From contig KB298831.1 of assembly GCA_000328365.1 (NCBI GenBank), positions 83,114 to 147,113 of the forward strand: 64,000 nucleotides of DNA, read 5' to 3'. The translations under genes were made by a program, and so were the position numbers. Source of the stretch: Capitella teleta. Lineage: Eukaryota > Annelida > Polychaeta > Capitellidae. The stretch's first letter is position 1, and each line of letters starts with the position of its first letter. The notes beneath the pieces were generated by a model. The model searched no databases, was not told the origin of the DNA, and saw only the letters and a list, made by a program, of their open reading frames with translations. Positions 1-10,667 of the stretch are shown one piece after another.

Positions 1-339
1 TTCATTTCAACATGGTTCAAAGTCGAGAAAGTGATGAAATTCAGTGCTGTTTGTGGTTCACACGAAAACAGCAATTGACAAAGCTGTCACGTGTAACGGT
101 GTTGAAAAATAGGCACTAAAGGAGATAGTCAACAACGCGTGTTACGTCACTTTTGCTTGATGACTGAAGAGATTCAAGGGCATAGAATTGTGTTTATTTA
201 AAACAAATCAGAATTAGCGCATTGTTGACATCGTGTTATCTTGTAATTGACATCGCTCAGCTTCAGTGAGCAGCGTTTGTGTGCGGAATGGCTGTGCGCT
301 ACGCTCACTGTGCGCTCGAAACAAACACTTAAAATTTAC

Positions 340-449
340 ACTATCCGTGTTTAACTATCCGTGTTGAAACACGGATCACGGATAGTACTGAAAACCCCCA
401 ATATCCGTGCTGTCACGGATATCGGACACGGATATCCGCCCAGCCCTAG
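340..449. mobile_element. hAT-like DNA transposon end
   Basis: The stretch ends in TATCCGCCCAGCCCTAG, the complement of the CTAGGGCTGGGCGGATA type of terminal repeat common among hAT elements. Inside it the motif ATCCGTG and its complement CACGGAT recur, and positions 356-376 form a small palindrome (ATCCGTGTT / AACACGGAT). Repeated subterminal motifs of this kind are typical transposase-binding sites. The opposite end is not visible and probably lies left of the window. Assignment to hAT is by terminal similarity only. Confidence 0.4.
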
Positions 450-690
450 TATAAATTTTGTTTGAAAAGCAGGACCCCAAAAGGCTAGAATGCGTGCATT
501 GCGTGGTTTGTGTTTCCAATGCGCATCCGTTTGAGGATATTTTACTGATGAAATCAAAACGTATCTTATTTCTGCTTGAGCTACCCATCGCCAGTGTTGT
601 GTGACTAATGATCCATTATCTATTATTAGTAACGTTCCACAAGGAGCAAGCAAGGCCGGAGGTCATCGCTTGATTTTCCTCTCTTAGTCA

Positions 691-738
691 TGACTCATGT
701 GCAACAACCTAATTCCTGGAATTAGGAATTTCCTGGAA
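691..738 (+). promoter_or_regulatory. cluster of AP-1, STAT-like and kappaB-like motifs
   Basis: A perfect AP-1 site TGACTCA lies at 691-697. It is followed by two STAT-type TTCCTGGAA motifs at 713-721 and 730-738, with a kappaB-like GGAATTTCC at 725-733 overlapping the second. The cluster is about 1 kb upstream of the candidate NF-kappaB start codon. Binding and function are inferred from motifs only. Confidence 0.25.
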
Positions 739-1583
739 TTCCTTTTTTTAAGTCCACAGGTATGGAGTTACAGACGCACTGAAAGCTGTGTCAATTAACC
801 TGCGGCAATTCCGAAATGGCTGCCAGACGTATTCATTATTAGGTTTAACGAAGCTGCATTCGGCCAAGTGTTGCTCTGAATTGACTCAATTGAGCATTTA
901 TGAGTGTTCTGCCTCCAGGCATAATGAGGATAACAGGACCAACGCCCGCACCATGTGCTGCAATTCACACGTGCAGGCAGTTTGCATTTATTTATTTATA
1001 AATTGTTATTTGATTATAAAAATATAACTTTCTCTTGAATTTATATATTTTTGTTTGTTTGTTTGTGGCACTCTTTTTTGTTGTTGAGGGATCTATTTTT
1101 TTTTTTTTTTTCCATTTTTTTTTTCGCTGCATGCATTTTACGTGATTGACCGTTATGATGATAAACACTGAGAAATAGATGCCTGGATCAATGTTATTTG
1201 GTATTTACAGAAAGAACTCATCAATTGTGGCTGAGACCACAGATGACAGATTTGGTTTAAATCTTTCTTTTTATTTCGAAGAGGGATTCTGAAAAGCTTT
1301 TAGTAAATTTCTGTTGAACACAGTTTTATGTTCTGAAAAGATAATGCTCCACATGAGGAGTTTGATCCCAGGCTTTTTTCAGTTTTGTGTGTAGCTTTTA
1401 CTGCCTTATAAAGCAATCATAAATGTCACTTCTCTCACTATCTGGTGAGTGTCTAGCAAAAGTAGCAACAACTGATTCAGACATAAATTTTTCCTTCCTC
1501 TCAGAATTCCTTTTACGGCATACGCAATTACTGAAGTACTTTCCCCAGGAAGTGCAATGTTCTTAAATTGCAAAAGCTTCCCT

Positions 1584-1592
1584 GGGAATCCC
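1584..1592 (+). promoter_or_regulatory. kappaB-type site upstream of the NF-kappaB start
   Basis: GGGAATCCC is a near-palindromic kappaB sequence. It lies about 170 bp upstream of the candidate first codon at 1762, so it could mediate autoregulation of the downstream NF-kappaB gene. Nine-base motifs occur by chance, so this is suggestive only. Confidence 0.3.
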
Positions 1593-1761
1593 GTTCATTT
1601 GTCGCTTTGTGACCCCTTGAAGAGGCAGCCTGCCTTATAAACACGTAAATGTTCTCTTATCTCTTGAAGTTCTTATTGAACCCATTCAGATTCGGAGAGC
1701 TTTTGTGCAAGTGATTTCGTGTGCATTGATTATTAGTGATGTGAGATGTGCTTGGATAGCA

Positions 1762-1767
1762 ATGGCT
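1762..1767 (+). CDS. candidate first coding exon of NF-kappaB (Met-Ala)
   Basis: The first recognisable exon of the NF-kappaB gene at 3041 begins in phase 0 after a splice acceptor and has no start codon at its edge, so a start must lie upstream. At 1762 the sequence reads ATG GCT followed at once by GTGAGT, a strong splice donor also in phase 0. Joining it to 3041 gives an N-terminus Met-Ala-Thr-Ile-Asp-Ser. This is inference. An alternative is that translation begins at the internal Met of MSDRV within the 3041 exon. Confidence 0.35.
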
Positions 1768-3040
1768 GTGAGTATTTCTTCAGTCACCATTTACGACTTA
1801 AATTCTGCAATTGGAATTTTCACTTGCTCTATTTGATATTTTGTTGATTATTTTTTTCTTCTTCTCAGAGTTTGTTGACGGTTGATTCGAGGCTACATGT
1901 AGTTTCGGGTTGTATAACCACCACTAGTAATTAGTCTTCAATAGCCAATTAGACTGTCTGATTAATTTATTAGTTTCAACTTTCAACGTCTATAAAGTAT
2001 AAAGTGAGCATGTTATACCGGTATGCACTGTTTTTATAATCGCGTTTTGAAGTGACCTGGTTGGGTTTAACAGTTATTTTGTCAGCAATATTTTTTCAAT
2101 TCTACAGTGATATCCACATATCATTTGACAACATCCTGGTCTGAGTTAACCCTTGATTGATATCATGTTTGGTATAAAGGACTCTGATTGCTTACAACTC
2201 TGTTCTCCATATTGTTTCTGGTACTTTCAAGTCTTGTAAGCTAAAATTGTTCCAACTCGATAATTGGCGTTAGAGCTGCTCGAACTCTCAGTGTTAATAA
2301 ATTTTCTGCTCCATAATTCTGTCACCGTGTGTACCTCAGTGTTTTTTTTTTTTTTTCTTTCGTTGAGATTAAGTGTGATCCCTTATCTAATCTGCATCAC
2401 GAGTCTTTCTCTGCTGCATAAATAGGGGATCCCCGTGCCTTCTAATCTGACATTTTCTGATATCTTTTATTTTGTTGTCCTCCTTTCTGCACAGGGGATT
2501 TTCCCTGCCAGATTCAAATGAGGTCAAGTCCACGCAACAGATCATTATTTTTGGCTTTGTGCCAACCCAAAACTCAATTAACATCTCTATTTTTCTTCTT
2601 TGTATTTAGGTAACGGTACACAAAGTGCATTTTAATTATCTATGTTGCTATCATGCTATGTGCAATTTAATTCATGTGCAGAGCAAGGCCTGTTGTGTGT
2701 TTTTTCATTTTTACTTGTACTGTAATTAATATTTAGCATTTTCTATTCTTATTGGAAGGAGGTTACTTTGTGAATCTATTAGGTTAAACTGAAAGTTTCC
2801 TGACTTCTGAGTAATTCTTCAATTTCTTTTCATAAAGTATTGTATTGCCATCAATGACTGAATATCCTCATCAAATCACCTTCTTCAATAATCCATAGAT
2901 AATTGGATATACCGGTGCATGTTATATGATTGCACAACACAGACACTTGCGTTTATTACTTTTACACCAATTTAGGATTGCACTAAATGAACCTTATTTA
3001 TTTCTTGGGCATTCTTCTGAATTCTTTCATTTCATTGCAG
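1768..3040 (+). other. probable intron 1 of the NF-kappaB gene
   Basis: This AT-rich stretch has no supported exon. It would be intron 1 if the two-codon exon at 1762 is real. It ends with TTTCATTTCATTGCAG, a good acceptor, and holds a kappaB motif at 2494-2505. Confidence 0.4.
2494..2505 (+). promoter_or_regulatory. kappaB-type site in intron 1 of NF-kappaB
   Basis: GGGGATTTTCCC contains a perfect GGGRNNYYCC kappaB consensus. It lies in the putative first intron of the NF-kappaB gene, a common place for autoregulatory elements. No other support is available. Confidence 0.35.
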
Positions 3041-3732
3041 ACTATAGATTCTTTGCTTGACTACTCGGGTCTTTTTCAAGACTTTTTCTCTCCGGTTTCC
3101 CAAATGAGTGACCGGGTGCTTCACCCCTTCAATGGCATGAGCAATGGTCAGTTCTCTCATGTCCAGTTTTCCATTCTCTTGAATATCTCTCTTGCAGGAG
3201 GAGAGCCATGGGCGGAGATAATTGAACAACCGCAGGCCCGTGGTTATCGCTTCAGGTACCACTGCGAGGGGAATTCCCATGGAGGTATCCAGGGGGTAGC
3301 TAGTCGCAAGGAGGGTAAAACCTACCCGACCATCAAGGTGGATTTTAGTTCTCTGAATTCTGAATAAAGCATTTCAATGATTGTATTTCCTCTTCAGATC
3401 CACAATTACCGAGGTCCCGCCCGTGTACGTGTTACCTTGGTAACGGATGAGGCTGTACCTCGACCTCACCCTCATGAACTGATGGGGAAAAGCTGCGTCG
3501 ATGGGGTTTGCACCGTTGATCTGAAAGGAGACAACAGCAACATGGTGGCCCAGTAAGTCACATGACCTTGACCTGCATCACGCTGACCTTCCCTTCCCTG
3601 ACAGCTTTCCTAATCTCGGTATCCGTCATGTGACTCGCAAAAGAGTCATTGAATCCCTGACGCAACGAATCCTCGAAGGATTCCAGCAGTCCTTCCTGAA
3701 CGGAGAGGACGTTGGCACTCTGGGTTAGAGCC

Positions 3733-3802
<70 letters not shown>

Positions 3803-6800
3803 TAATCAATCAATCATTCATTCAATATTCTCAACAGAGCAACAGCGAAGCAAAGCGATGAAGCAGGCGGAAGACCAAGCGCGTTCCATTCAACTCAACA
3901 CAGTCAAACTTAGCTTCCAGGTTCTCCTTCCCGGAAGTGATCCCAGGAAATTCACGCGATGTTTAAGACCCGTCATCTCTACTTCAATTCACGACAGCAG
4001 TGAGTGTCTTGTGACCTTAATTTGACCTTTTTGATTTCATTTTGTTTTGCTGGCAGAATCGCCAGGAGCAGCCGCCTTGAAGATCTGCAGAATGGACAAG
4101 AACGCTGGCTGCTGCGTTGGCAACGAAGAAGTCTTCTTGCTCTGTGACAGAGTGCAGAAAGGTCAGCGCTTTTTGCCCTTAATAATGGATACTAATAACC
4201 TTAATTACGTCGTTAACAGAGGACATTATTGTGCGGTTTTTCAAGCAATCAGATGACGGTCAGGTTGAGTGGGAAGCGGAGGGGATGTTTGGTGCAAACG
4301 ACGTTCATCGCCAGGTAACAACTTCAGGTATGGAATTTTCTGGACACATTGTATCTCTTGTTTTGCAGTACGCCATTGTGTTTAAGACCCCGCAGTACAA
4401 AGACCAGAGCATCAAGCAGCCAGTTCACGTCCACGTTCAGCTCAGACGTCGTTCAGACGGCGAGAGCAGTGAAGCGAAACCGTTCACTTATTACCCTCTT
4501 CAACTCGGTGAGCTAATATTTATTGATCTGTTTTTGAGAATTCACTTCCGGATTAATTTTCAGACCAGGAAGAAATAACGAAAAAGAAAAGGAAGCTCAT
4601 TCCACATTTCACCGGAAATTCACGTGAGATAATCTCATCACTCAACGAAAACAAAATTCCTATTCAATTTTCCATCTTTCAGATTTCAGTAGCTTCAACT
4701 TTTCCGGATCGAATGAGAACACCACGCAAGCCATGAATATGCCAAACAATATGGATGGCAACACAGGTTGGATATGACCACAATGTTTAACCATGCCACA
4801 TATAACCACAATGTATAACCAAAGCGCCCACAACCAACAGCATGGGAATGATGGCCATGAACTCCTACAGCACCCAACCCCCAATGGTCGTCTCCCAGCA
4901 CCAAACCCTCCCCAACCCCCCAATGTACACCCAACAACAGCAGACGTACGACAACGGTTTCACGTACAGCGGCAGCTTCAGTTGCATGTCCGATCAGTTT
5001 GACGCTCAGCAGCTGACTGCTCTGCTGCAAGGAACACTGGAGACTGACTCGTGTGTGGATCCAGAGCCGGCCAGCATGGACATGCTGCCCTCTGGACTGA
5101 CCGCAAGAGACGCGAGTCCTGAGGAACAGTTGGCGCCTCCTCTGTCGTTCGACAAACATTATTCATCTCTCGAAGAGAAATCGCATCATGACACTGGGTA
5201 CATGAGCTTCAAGGAGAAGTTATCCATGGAAGGAGTTTCAGTCACAACCGGTATTTTCACTCACGGCAAATCATCTTTCCTTGCATCACATCTCATTTAC
5301 AGGCACACAGACTGCGATTCCCGCTCTGGCGAATGATGAAACGCCCTGGAGGTTGACCGAGAAATTGCTGATTGCTTTGCACGCGTTTGCTGGATCAGGA
5401 GATGTGCATTGTCTGCTGTTGGCGCAGAGGTACTTGGTGGCTGTGCAGGATAACGATGGTGACAAGTGAGCTGCCTCTGTCTGCTTATTCAGCCGTGCAT
5501 GTTTGTCTCTTCAGTTGCATCCATAAAGCGGTGATTCACAACCAGTTGGAGACGCTGCGACAACTGCTGCATGTGCTGGATTCCATCCCTGACAAAGACA
5601 TTCAGCCTCTCTCTCAGTACAACAGCATTCTGCAGGTTATTTTTATTACTATGTTATTGTTATCTAATTTATTTCTGTGGAAATTTTTTCAACTTTTTCA
5701 ACTAAATTGCTAACTACTAAACTCCTTCCAGACTCCTCTGCACATTGCTACGCTCACGAGACAGACAAACGCTTTGAAACTCCTGCTTTGCAACGGAGCC
5801 GACTTAACCACTGTTGATCGCCATGGCAACACCATCATCCACATGGCAACCAAGCACTCTCATGAAGCCTGCTTGGCGGTCATCCTGGAATTCCTCACCG
5901 AGAGGAAAGCCAAGGACACGGCCAGAAATGCACTGGACATGCTCAATTTCGAAGGTGATGTCTCACAGAGGAAAAATGTTCTCATCATGAAATCTCCTCG
6001 CTTCAGGTTTTTCTGCATTGCACTTGGCTGTGCTGCGAGACGACGCAAAATGTGTGAAGCTCTTGATTGAGTCAAAGCTTGTGTCGGTGAACCTCCCTGA
6101 CGGTCGCAGTGGGCGCACTGCTTTACACCACGCTGTGGACATTGAGAGCATGCCCATTGTGGGCCAATTGGTTATTGATGTGAGACGAGGAATATTCAGC
6201 TTTTCAGAAATTGAATTTTGCTTTTTTTTACGATTACAGGGTGAAGCTGACGTGAACGTTCCTGCTTTTGACGGCAACACCGCTCTTCACATCGCTGTCA
6301 GCAACCGCATGCTCAACATCTCCGCTTTGCTTGTGGCGCTGGGAGCGGATTGTGACGCGGAGAATTTGGAGATGGTGATGGAAGAGGAGGGAGAGGAAAT
6401 GGGCGACGCCCGCCTCTGTGAACCCATGGGCCTCACTCCCAAAGACTACGCTCACGGCGATGAAAAGGTCAGCTTCAGGTCATCAATGCGTTTGCACTTG
6501 AAGCATCTTATCTTCACTGCCTATCAATCAAAGCGAAAAATATCTGTTTGCAGGATTCGTTTCTCATCTTCTAGAATGATGTGTAATTAATGAGTTATGG
6601 CCTTTGAGAATTTTGTCTATCATTATGCACTCTCTTGTAATCATAATCTCCATAATGCGTTGGTTATTATTAACCCGATGAGCTGACCTTTTGTGACCTT
6701 CAGATGTTGCGCATCCTGAATGGGGAGCCGTATTCTGACATCACGCAGGAATCAGATGAGCTGAGCACGGAGTCCTTGCGCTATGGGTCGGAAGGACGCG

Positions 6801-7230
6801 TACGGTCGTTTATGGAGGCAGGAACAAGCGTCTCAGCAGGTTTGGTGAAGAATCTGAGAATTTTTTCCTTAATCATAATTATATTTCACAGGTGATCTCG
6901 ATCGATTGGATTCAGTTGCGACATCCAAGTTATGTAACATTCTGGACGTGGGATCCCCTGGCCATGACTGGCGGGAAGTCTGTCGAGACCTGGGTTTGGC
7001 AGCGCTCACTGACTCTCTAGCCAGCCAACCAAGTCCGTTCGCTGAGCTACTCAAGAATTACGATGCGTTGGACGGAACTTTGGAAGAGTTGACGCAGTGC
7101 CTGAGGCGCATGGGGCTCTACAACGCTGTCTCGATCATTGAGGAGGCAAACTCTCTCTCTTCTGGTGAGGCGCTCATCTGAATCATTACTTGATCATGCT
7201 TTAATTTATCTATTTTTTACAGGTAAATGA
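3041..7230 (+). CDS. NFKB1: NF-kappaB p105/p100-type transcription factor (RHD, ankyrin repeats, death domain)
   Basis: Exons read 3041-3146, 3198-3337, 3398-3552, 3605-3723, 3838-3999, 4057-4161, 4220-4314, 4369-4507, 4564-4623, 4683-4766, 4825-5250, 5303-5465, 5515-5635, 5732-5954, 6007-6179, 6240-6467, 6704-6839, 6892-7164 and 7223-7230. All phases agree and give about 971 residues, close to vertebrate p105. The Rel homology domain has the recognition loop [11 protein letters not shown], the VHRQ/VFKTP dimerisation region and a KKKRK nuclear signal. A Met/Gln/Ser-rich linker follows, then six ankyrin repeats and part of a seventh, then a death domain (exon 6892-7164). The family dimerises, binds kappaB DNA and is held in the cytoplasm by its own ankyrin half until IKK signalling. 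No clear glycine-rich region follows the RHD. The join 4766/4825 uses a weak acceptor. NFKB1 versus NFKB2 orthology is probably pre-duplication. Confidence 0.95.
3734..3815. repeat. (CAAT)n tetranucleotide microsatellite
   Basis: Some 20 near-perfect CAAT units with one TTAA interruption lie in the intron between two Rel-domain exons (3723 and 3838). It is a length-variable marker candidate. There are no spacers, so it is not a CRISPR array. Confidence 0.95.
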
Positions 7231-8085
7231 ATGTGCATCACTTTCCATGTCTGGCTTTTGTCTTAAATGTTTCATTTATATTCTAACACGGATTCTATTT
7301 TTTCATCACATTTTAAATTTTATGTTTTTGTGTGTGTGTTTTTTTTTTCCTTCTCAAATACCTTACATAAAACATAATTACATATTTCGGATTTTTTTAG
7401 TTTTTTTTTTAGTGATTGGTGAATTGAATGAAGTGAAGTGAATTCTTTTAGTGATAATGGGTCCAGATAGCTGATTCTGAGAATCAGAACCTGGTTTGCC
7501 CTGGCGTCCATTCAGATACTGAACTCATAACGCCCACTGTATGCAATATGCCATCCTTATACCACAGTGAATCTCAGCGCAGAATGGAAAGTTGATTTTA
7601 AAAAGAGACGTGAAACAAAACCATAAAAACACTGATCATTCGTCCTGCCTGGTTGCACGGTTGAAATTAATTTCTTGCATGTGGGGCAGTGGAGTTTGGG
7701 ACTTTCGGCCATCACTAGTTTTTTCAAGTATTTTCTGTGACGTACCAAAAATTCACCTCAGGAGATCTTGGATTTTTATTCTTTCTTTTCAAGTATGTGA
7801 ATTGATGTGCCTTTTGTATGTTGGAAACATATTTACATAGTATGGCCGGTGATTATCATGTACAACGAATCATTCGGCAAATGGATATTGACAATTATCT
7901 TGTATAGATACAGCCATTGATGTTTCGACGACCAGATGAGTGAAAATATGTGTTTGCTTTTGTGTAGACGCCAAATGGCAGGATTTCAATACGCAAGAAG
8001 AAAATTATCATCTAAAAGAAGTTTCTCTTTTTTTTTCAGTCCATTTTGTGTATTGCATCTCTTTCATTTATTATCTCTGGCTTCT

Positions 8086-8091
8086 AATAAA
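8086..8091 (+). terminator. candidate polyadenylation signal of NF-kappaB
   Basis: AATAAA lies about 850 bp past the NF-kappaB stop codon in T-rich, otherwise non-coding sequence. It is the first plausible signal seen, and would imply a 3' UTR of roughly 0.85 kb. Confidence 0.35.
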
Positions 8092-10667
8092 AAAAAGCTC
8101 TGGTATAAATGTATGTTTGTTTTTGTTGCCCATAGCAATAATTGTCTCGCTTATATTATATCTATTAATACCTATTTGACCATTTTTGTAAGGTTTTCAT
8201 TCGATTTACCTTTGCACTTGTGTCTTACTTCGCATCTCACGAATCCGATGCGCGTGCCGGAATCTCCTTGACCTTGACCCTGCTTCACACCATTCCCCTG
8301 TTTACCGAAAGTAATCAAAGATTGACGGGGAAGACTGCGAATTAAAAAAGTGTATTTTCGTCACCAAGACAAATTGACTGGCGCATTGTCTGAGGCGAGA
8401 GATGTGGTGAAAAATCAATTTATAAATGGGCAGAAAACACGGACATGCTGATTTCCATCATCTCGGCTTTGACATGCATCATAACGCTCAGTGCAAATGT
8501 GTGACACTCGGCAAGCCGCTAATAATAGAAAAACCATACATTTACCCCAAAACAATTAACACTTAACGCAGAAGTTGCGTAACGGCAAGAGGCGAGCTTG
8601 CGGGCCTGGTTGACAGCGTTATTTTAATGATATTTTGTACTACGCTATTTTAATGAATAAAGGGTGTATAAGGTCTTCCCGCCGTTGACATATCTCGGCG
8701 CGACGGCATCATCCGCGTCCAAATAACACAATCTGTAGATTACAGCCTGAGAGCAGAGATACTCTATACCAGTATCTCTGCTGAGAGCTTTGTCTTTCCT
8801 CTCCAGTCTTCTGCTTTGCTTCCTAAACTATGAATGCCATCGTTATACCATGGCTTTAAGATAGAGGAAGAAATATTATTCTTGAGCTTTGATGAGCTGT
8901 GGTTTTAATCCGTCTCGATTGGTTTGGGCTTTACTTTACCTTTACCTTTATTGGAGCATGTTTGTAGATTTTTGCTTCTGACATATTTTCGACAAAGTGA
9001 GAGCTTCAATGTCATCTTCTTGCTCGGAATTTGACAGTATTATTGACAAGTCAGAAGCGGAGACGGCATCTGCAACTGATCTCCTTCTTTCTCGCTTGGC
9101 TCGGCTCAGCAGCTATTTTGCATGAGATCAAATATTGGCTATTTCTTGAAAACTGTTGGCCGTTGAATTTTCTTTACTCGAATGAACATTAAAATCACCG
9201 AAAATAATCACTCGATTAACTCAGGGCCAGGCTAAGGCAGACGAGGTAAAACTTACGAGATATCAACGTATCAAAAAGTCGTAATTACTGTTATGCAAGA
9301 TTACGCAGGAACGATGCATCTGAGAGCAGTAACAGCTATTTGCATTGTTATACATATTGATACTCTGAATCATTTGATGTATGTTGTAAGACGCTAGCTG
9401 AATTGAATAATGAGCTGGAAGAAATCCAATTTGAAACTTTGAAAAATCACTGCGACCTTGACCTTTGACCTCTGACCTTCAAACTTTCAGTGGTCATCCA
9501 GAATTACTTAAGTGTCACTTACTCATTGACAGACATGAGCGAATTCAAAATATTCAGTACCAAACTTTGTTCATTGGAATACCAAAGCGACGAAATTGGC
9601 TAAGTGTTGCCTAAAATGCATTTTGACAAAAAACATACAAATATTCTGAAAAATCAAATTTCTTCTGAACACGAAGAAGAAGAAAGTAAAATGGATGCTT
9701 TCAGCATTAACTTGGTTAAGATTGAAGCAAATCATGACAAATTCACTCCCACAATCGATCAGAATACATGTACCAAGAACAGAATCGTAAGAAAGTAAAA
9801 TTTGAACCATCAATAAAATACACCATAAATCACGAAGATAAATCATCTCGCTGTTTATTCATAATGATTTATTCATGATTTTTTTCAACGGATCATCTCA
9901 ATCAATGATATAGACTCTACACATTGATCTCAAACAATCAAAAGGAAATTTTCTTCTGCTCCAACAACCTTTCGAATTAATCATGATAATTGCCTCTTCT
10001 TGTTGCTCGTAATTACTAAGCCAAAACCAAAAATATCAAGTTAAATTAAATATTATATATTATGATATACATGTACATGCATCTCATTTGAATGTAAAAT
10101 ACTGTTTTGAATGTAAACTACTGTTTTGGCAGCGGTATCTAGGATATTGTATATATCTGAGATAGTATATCTGCATGATTACCATCTCTTGGTGGTTTGT
10201 GGTTTCGGACATCGGAACCACTTCCATTCAAAGAGGTTGGTTGTATGAAAGACTGAAGTAGCCTAATACCTTGAAGATTATCGTGTGATATTGCTTAATT
10301 ATACCGATATGCTCAGGTTTCGTACTTTTGCTATACTATTCGGATTTTTTTCCCGGAGGCCGAGCCCTTCGACCAGCGTAGCGTTCGCGTGTCTGTATGA
10401 CACGCATCGTGCCCACGGTTCGAATTGGATTCATTTCAAAGTCTGCGCCCACAAAATGAATGTTTTTTATTGTTCATGATTGCGTACGAGGATACACATG
10501 TACTTTATATATAGATGGCAATAATTTATAAAGAGTATGGCACCATAATAAGCAGTAGTTCCATTACCCATAAGGCATGAATGGGCATGGTTAATCTTTT
10601 GATTACATATAATTATATATGATGTTTAATAAATGCACTGATGCATTCAATGAGTCCATGACAAATT
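8092..10667. other. intergenic DNA without a supported gene
   Basis: AT-rich DNA with stops in all frames. Short open frames carry no family signature. The only structured item seen is a run of nuclear-receptor half-sites at 9453-9478. A GC-richer patch at 10350-10440 includes GGTTCGAATTGG, resembling a tRNA B box, but it has no A box or foldable tRNA around it. Confidence 0.5.
9453..9478 (-). promoter_or_regulatory. array of four AGGTCA half-sites
   Basis: On the minus strand the sequence reads AGGTCA, one base, AGGTCA, one base, AGGTCA, then AGGTCG directly. This gives two DR1 arrangements plus a DR0. DR1 is the classic element for RXR/HNF4/PPAR-type receptors. TGACCTT is also frequent elsewhere in this window (for example 3560-3590, 6685-6703 and 24880-24920), so it may be simple-sequence background. 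Confidence 0.25.

Noticed and set aside
351-653. 100-codon minus-strand open frame
   Set aside because: It runs through the hAT-like terminal repeat region and has no domain or codon-use support.
3734-3815. Possible CRISPR-like array
   Set aside because: It is a plain CAAT microsatellite without spacers, in an intron of an animal gene.
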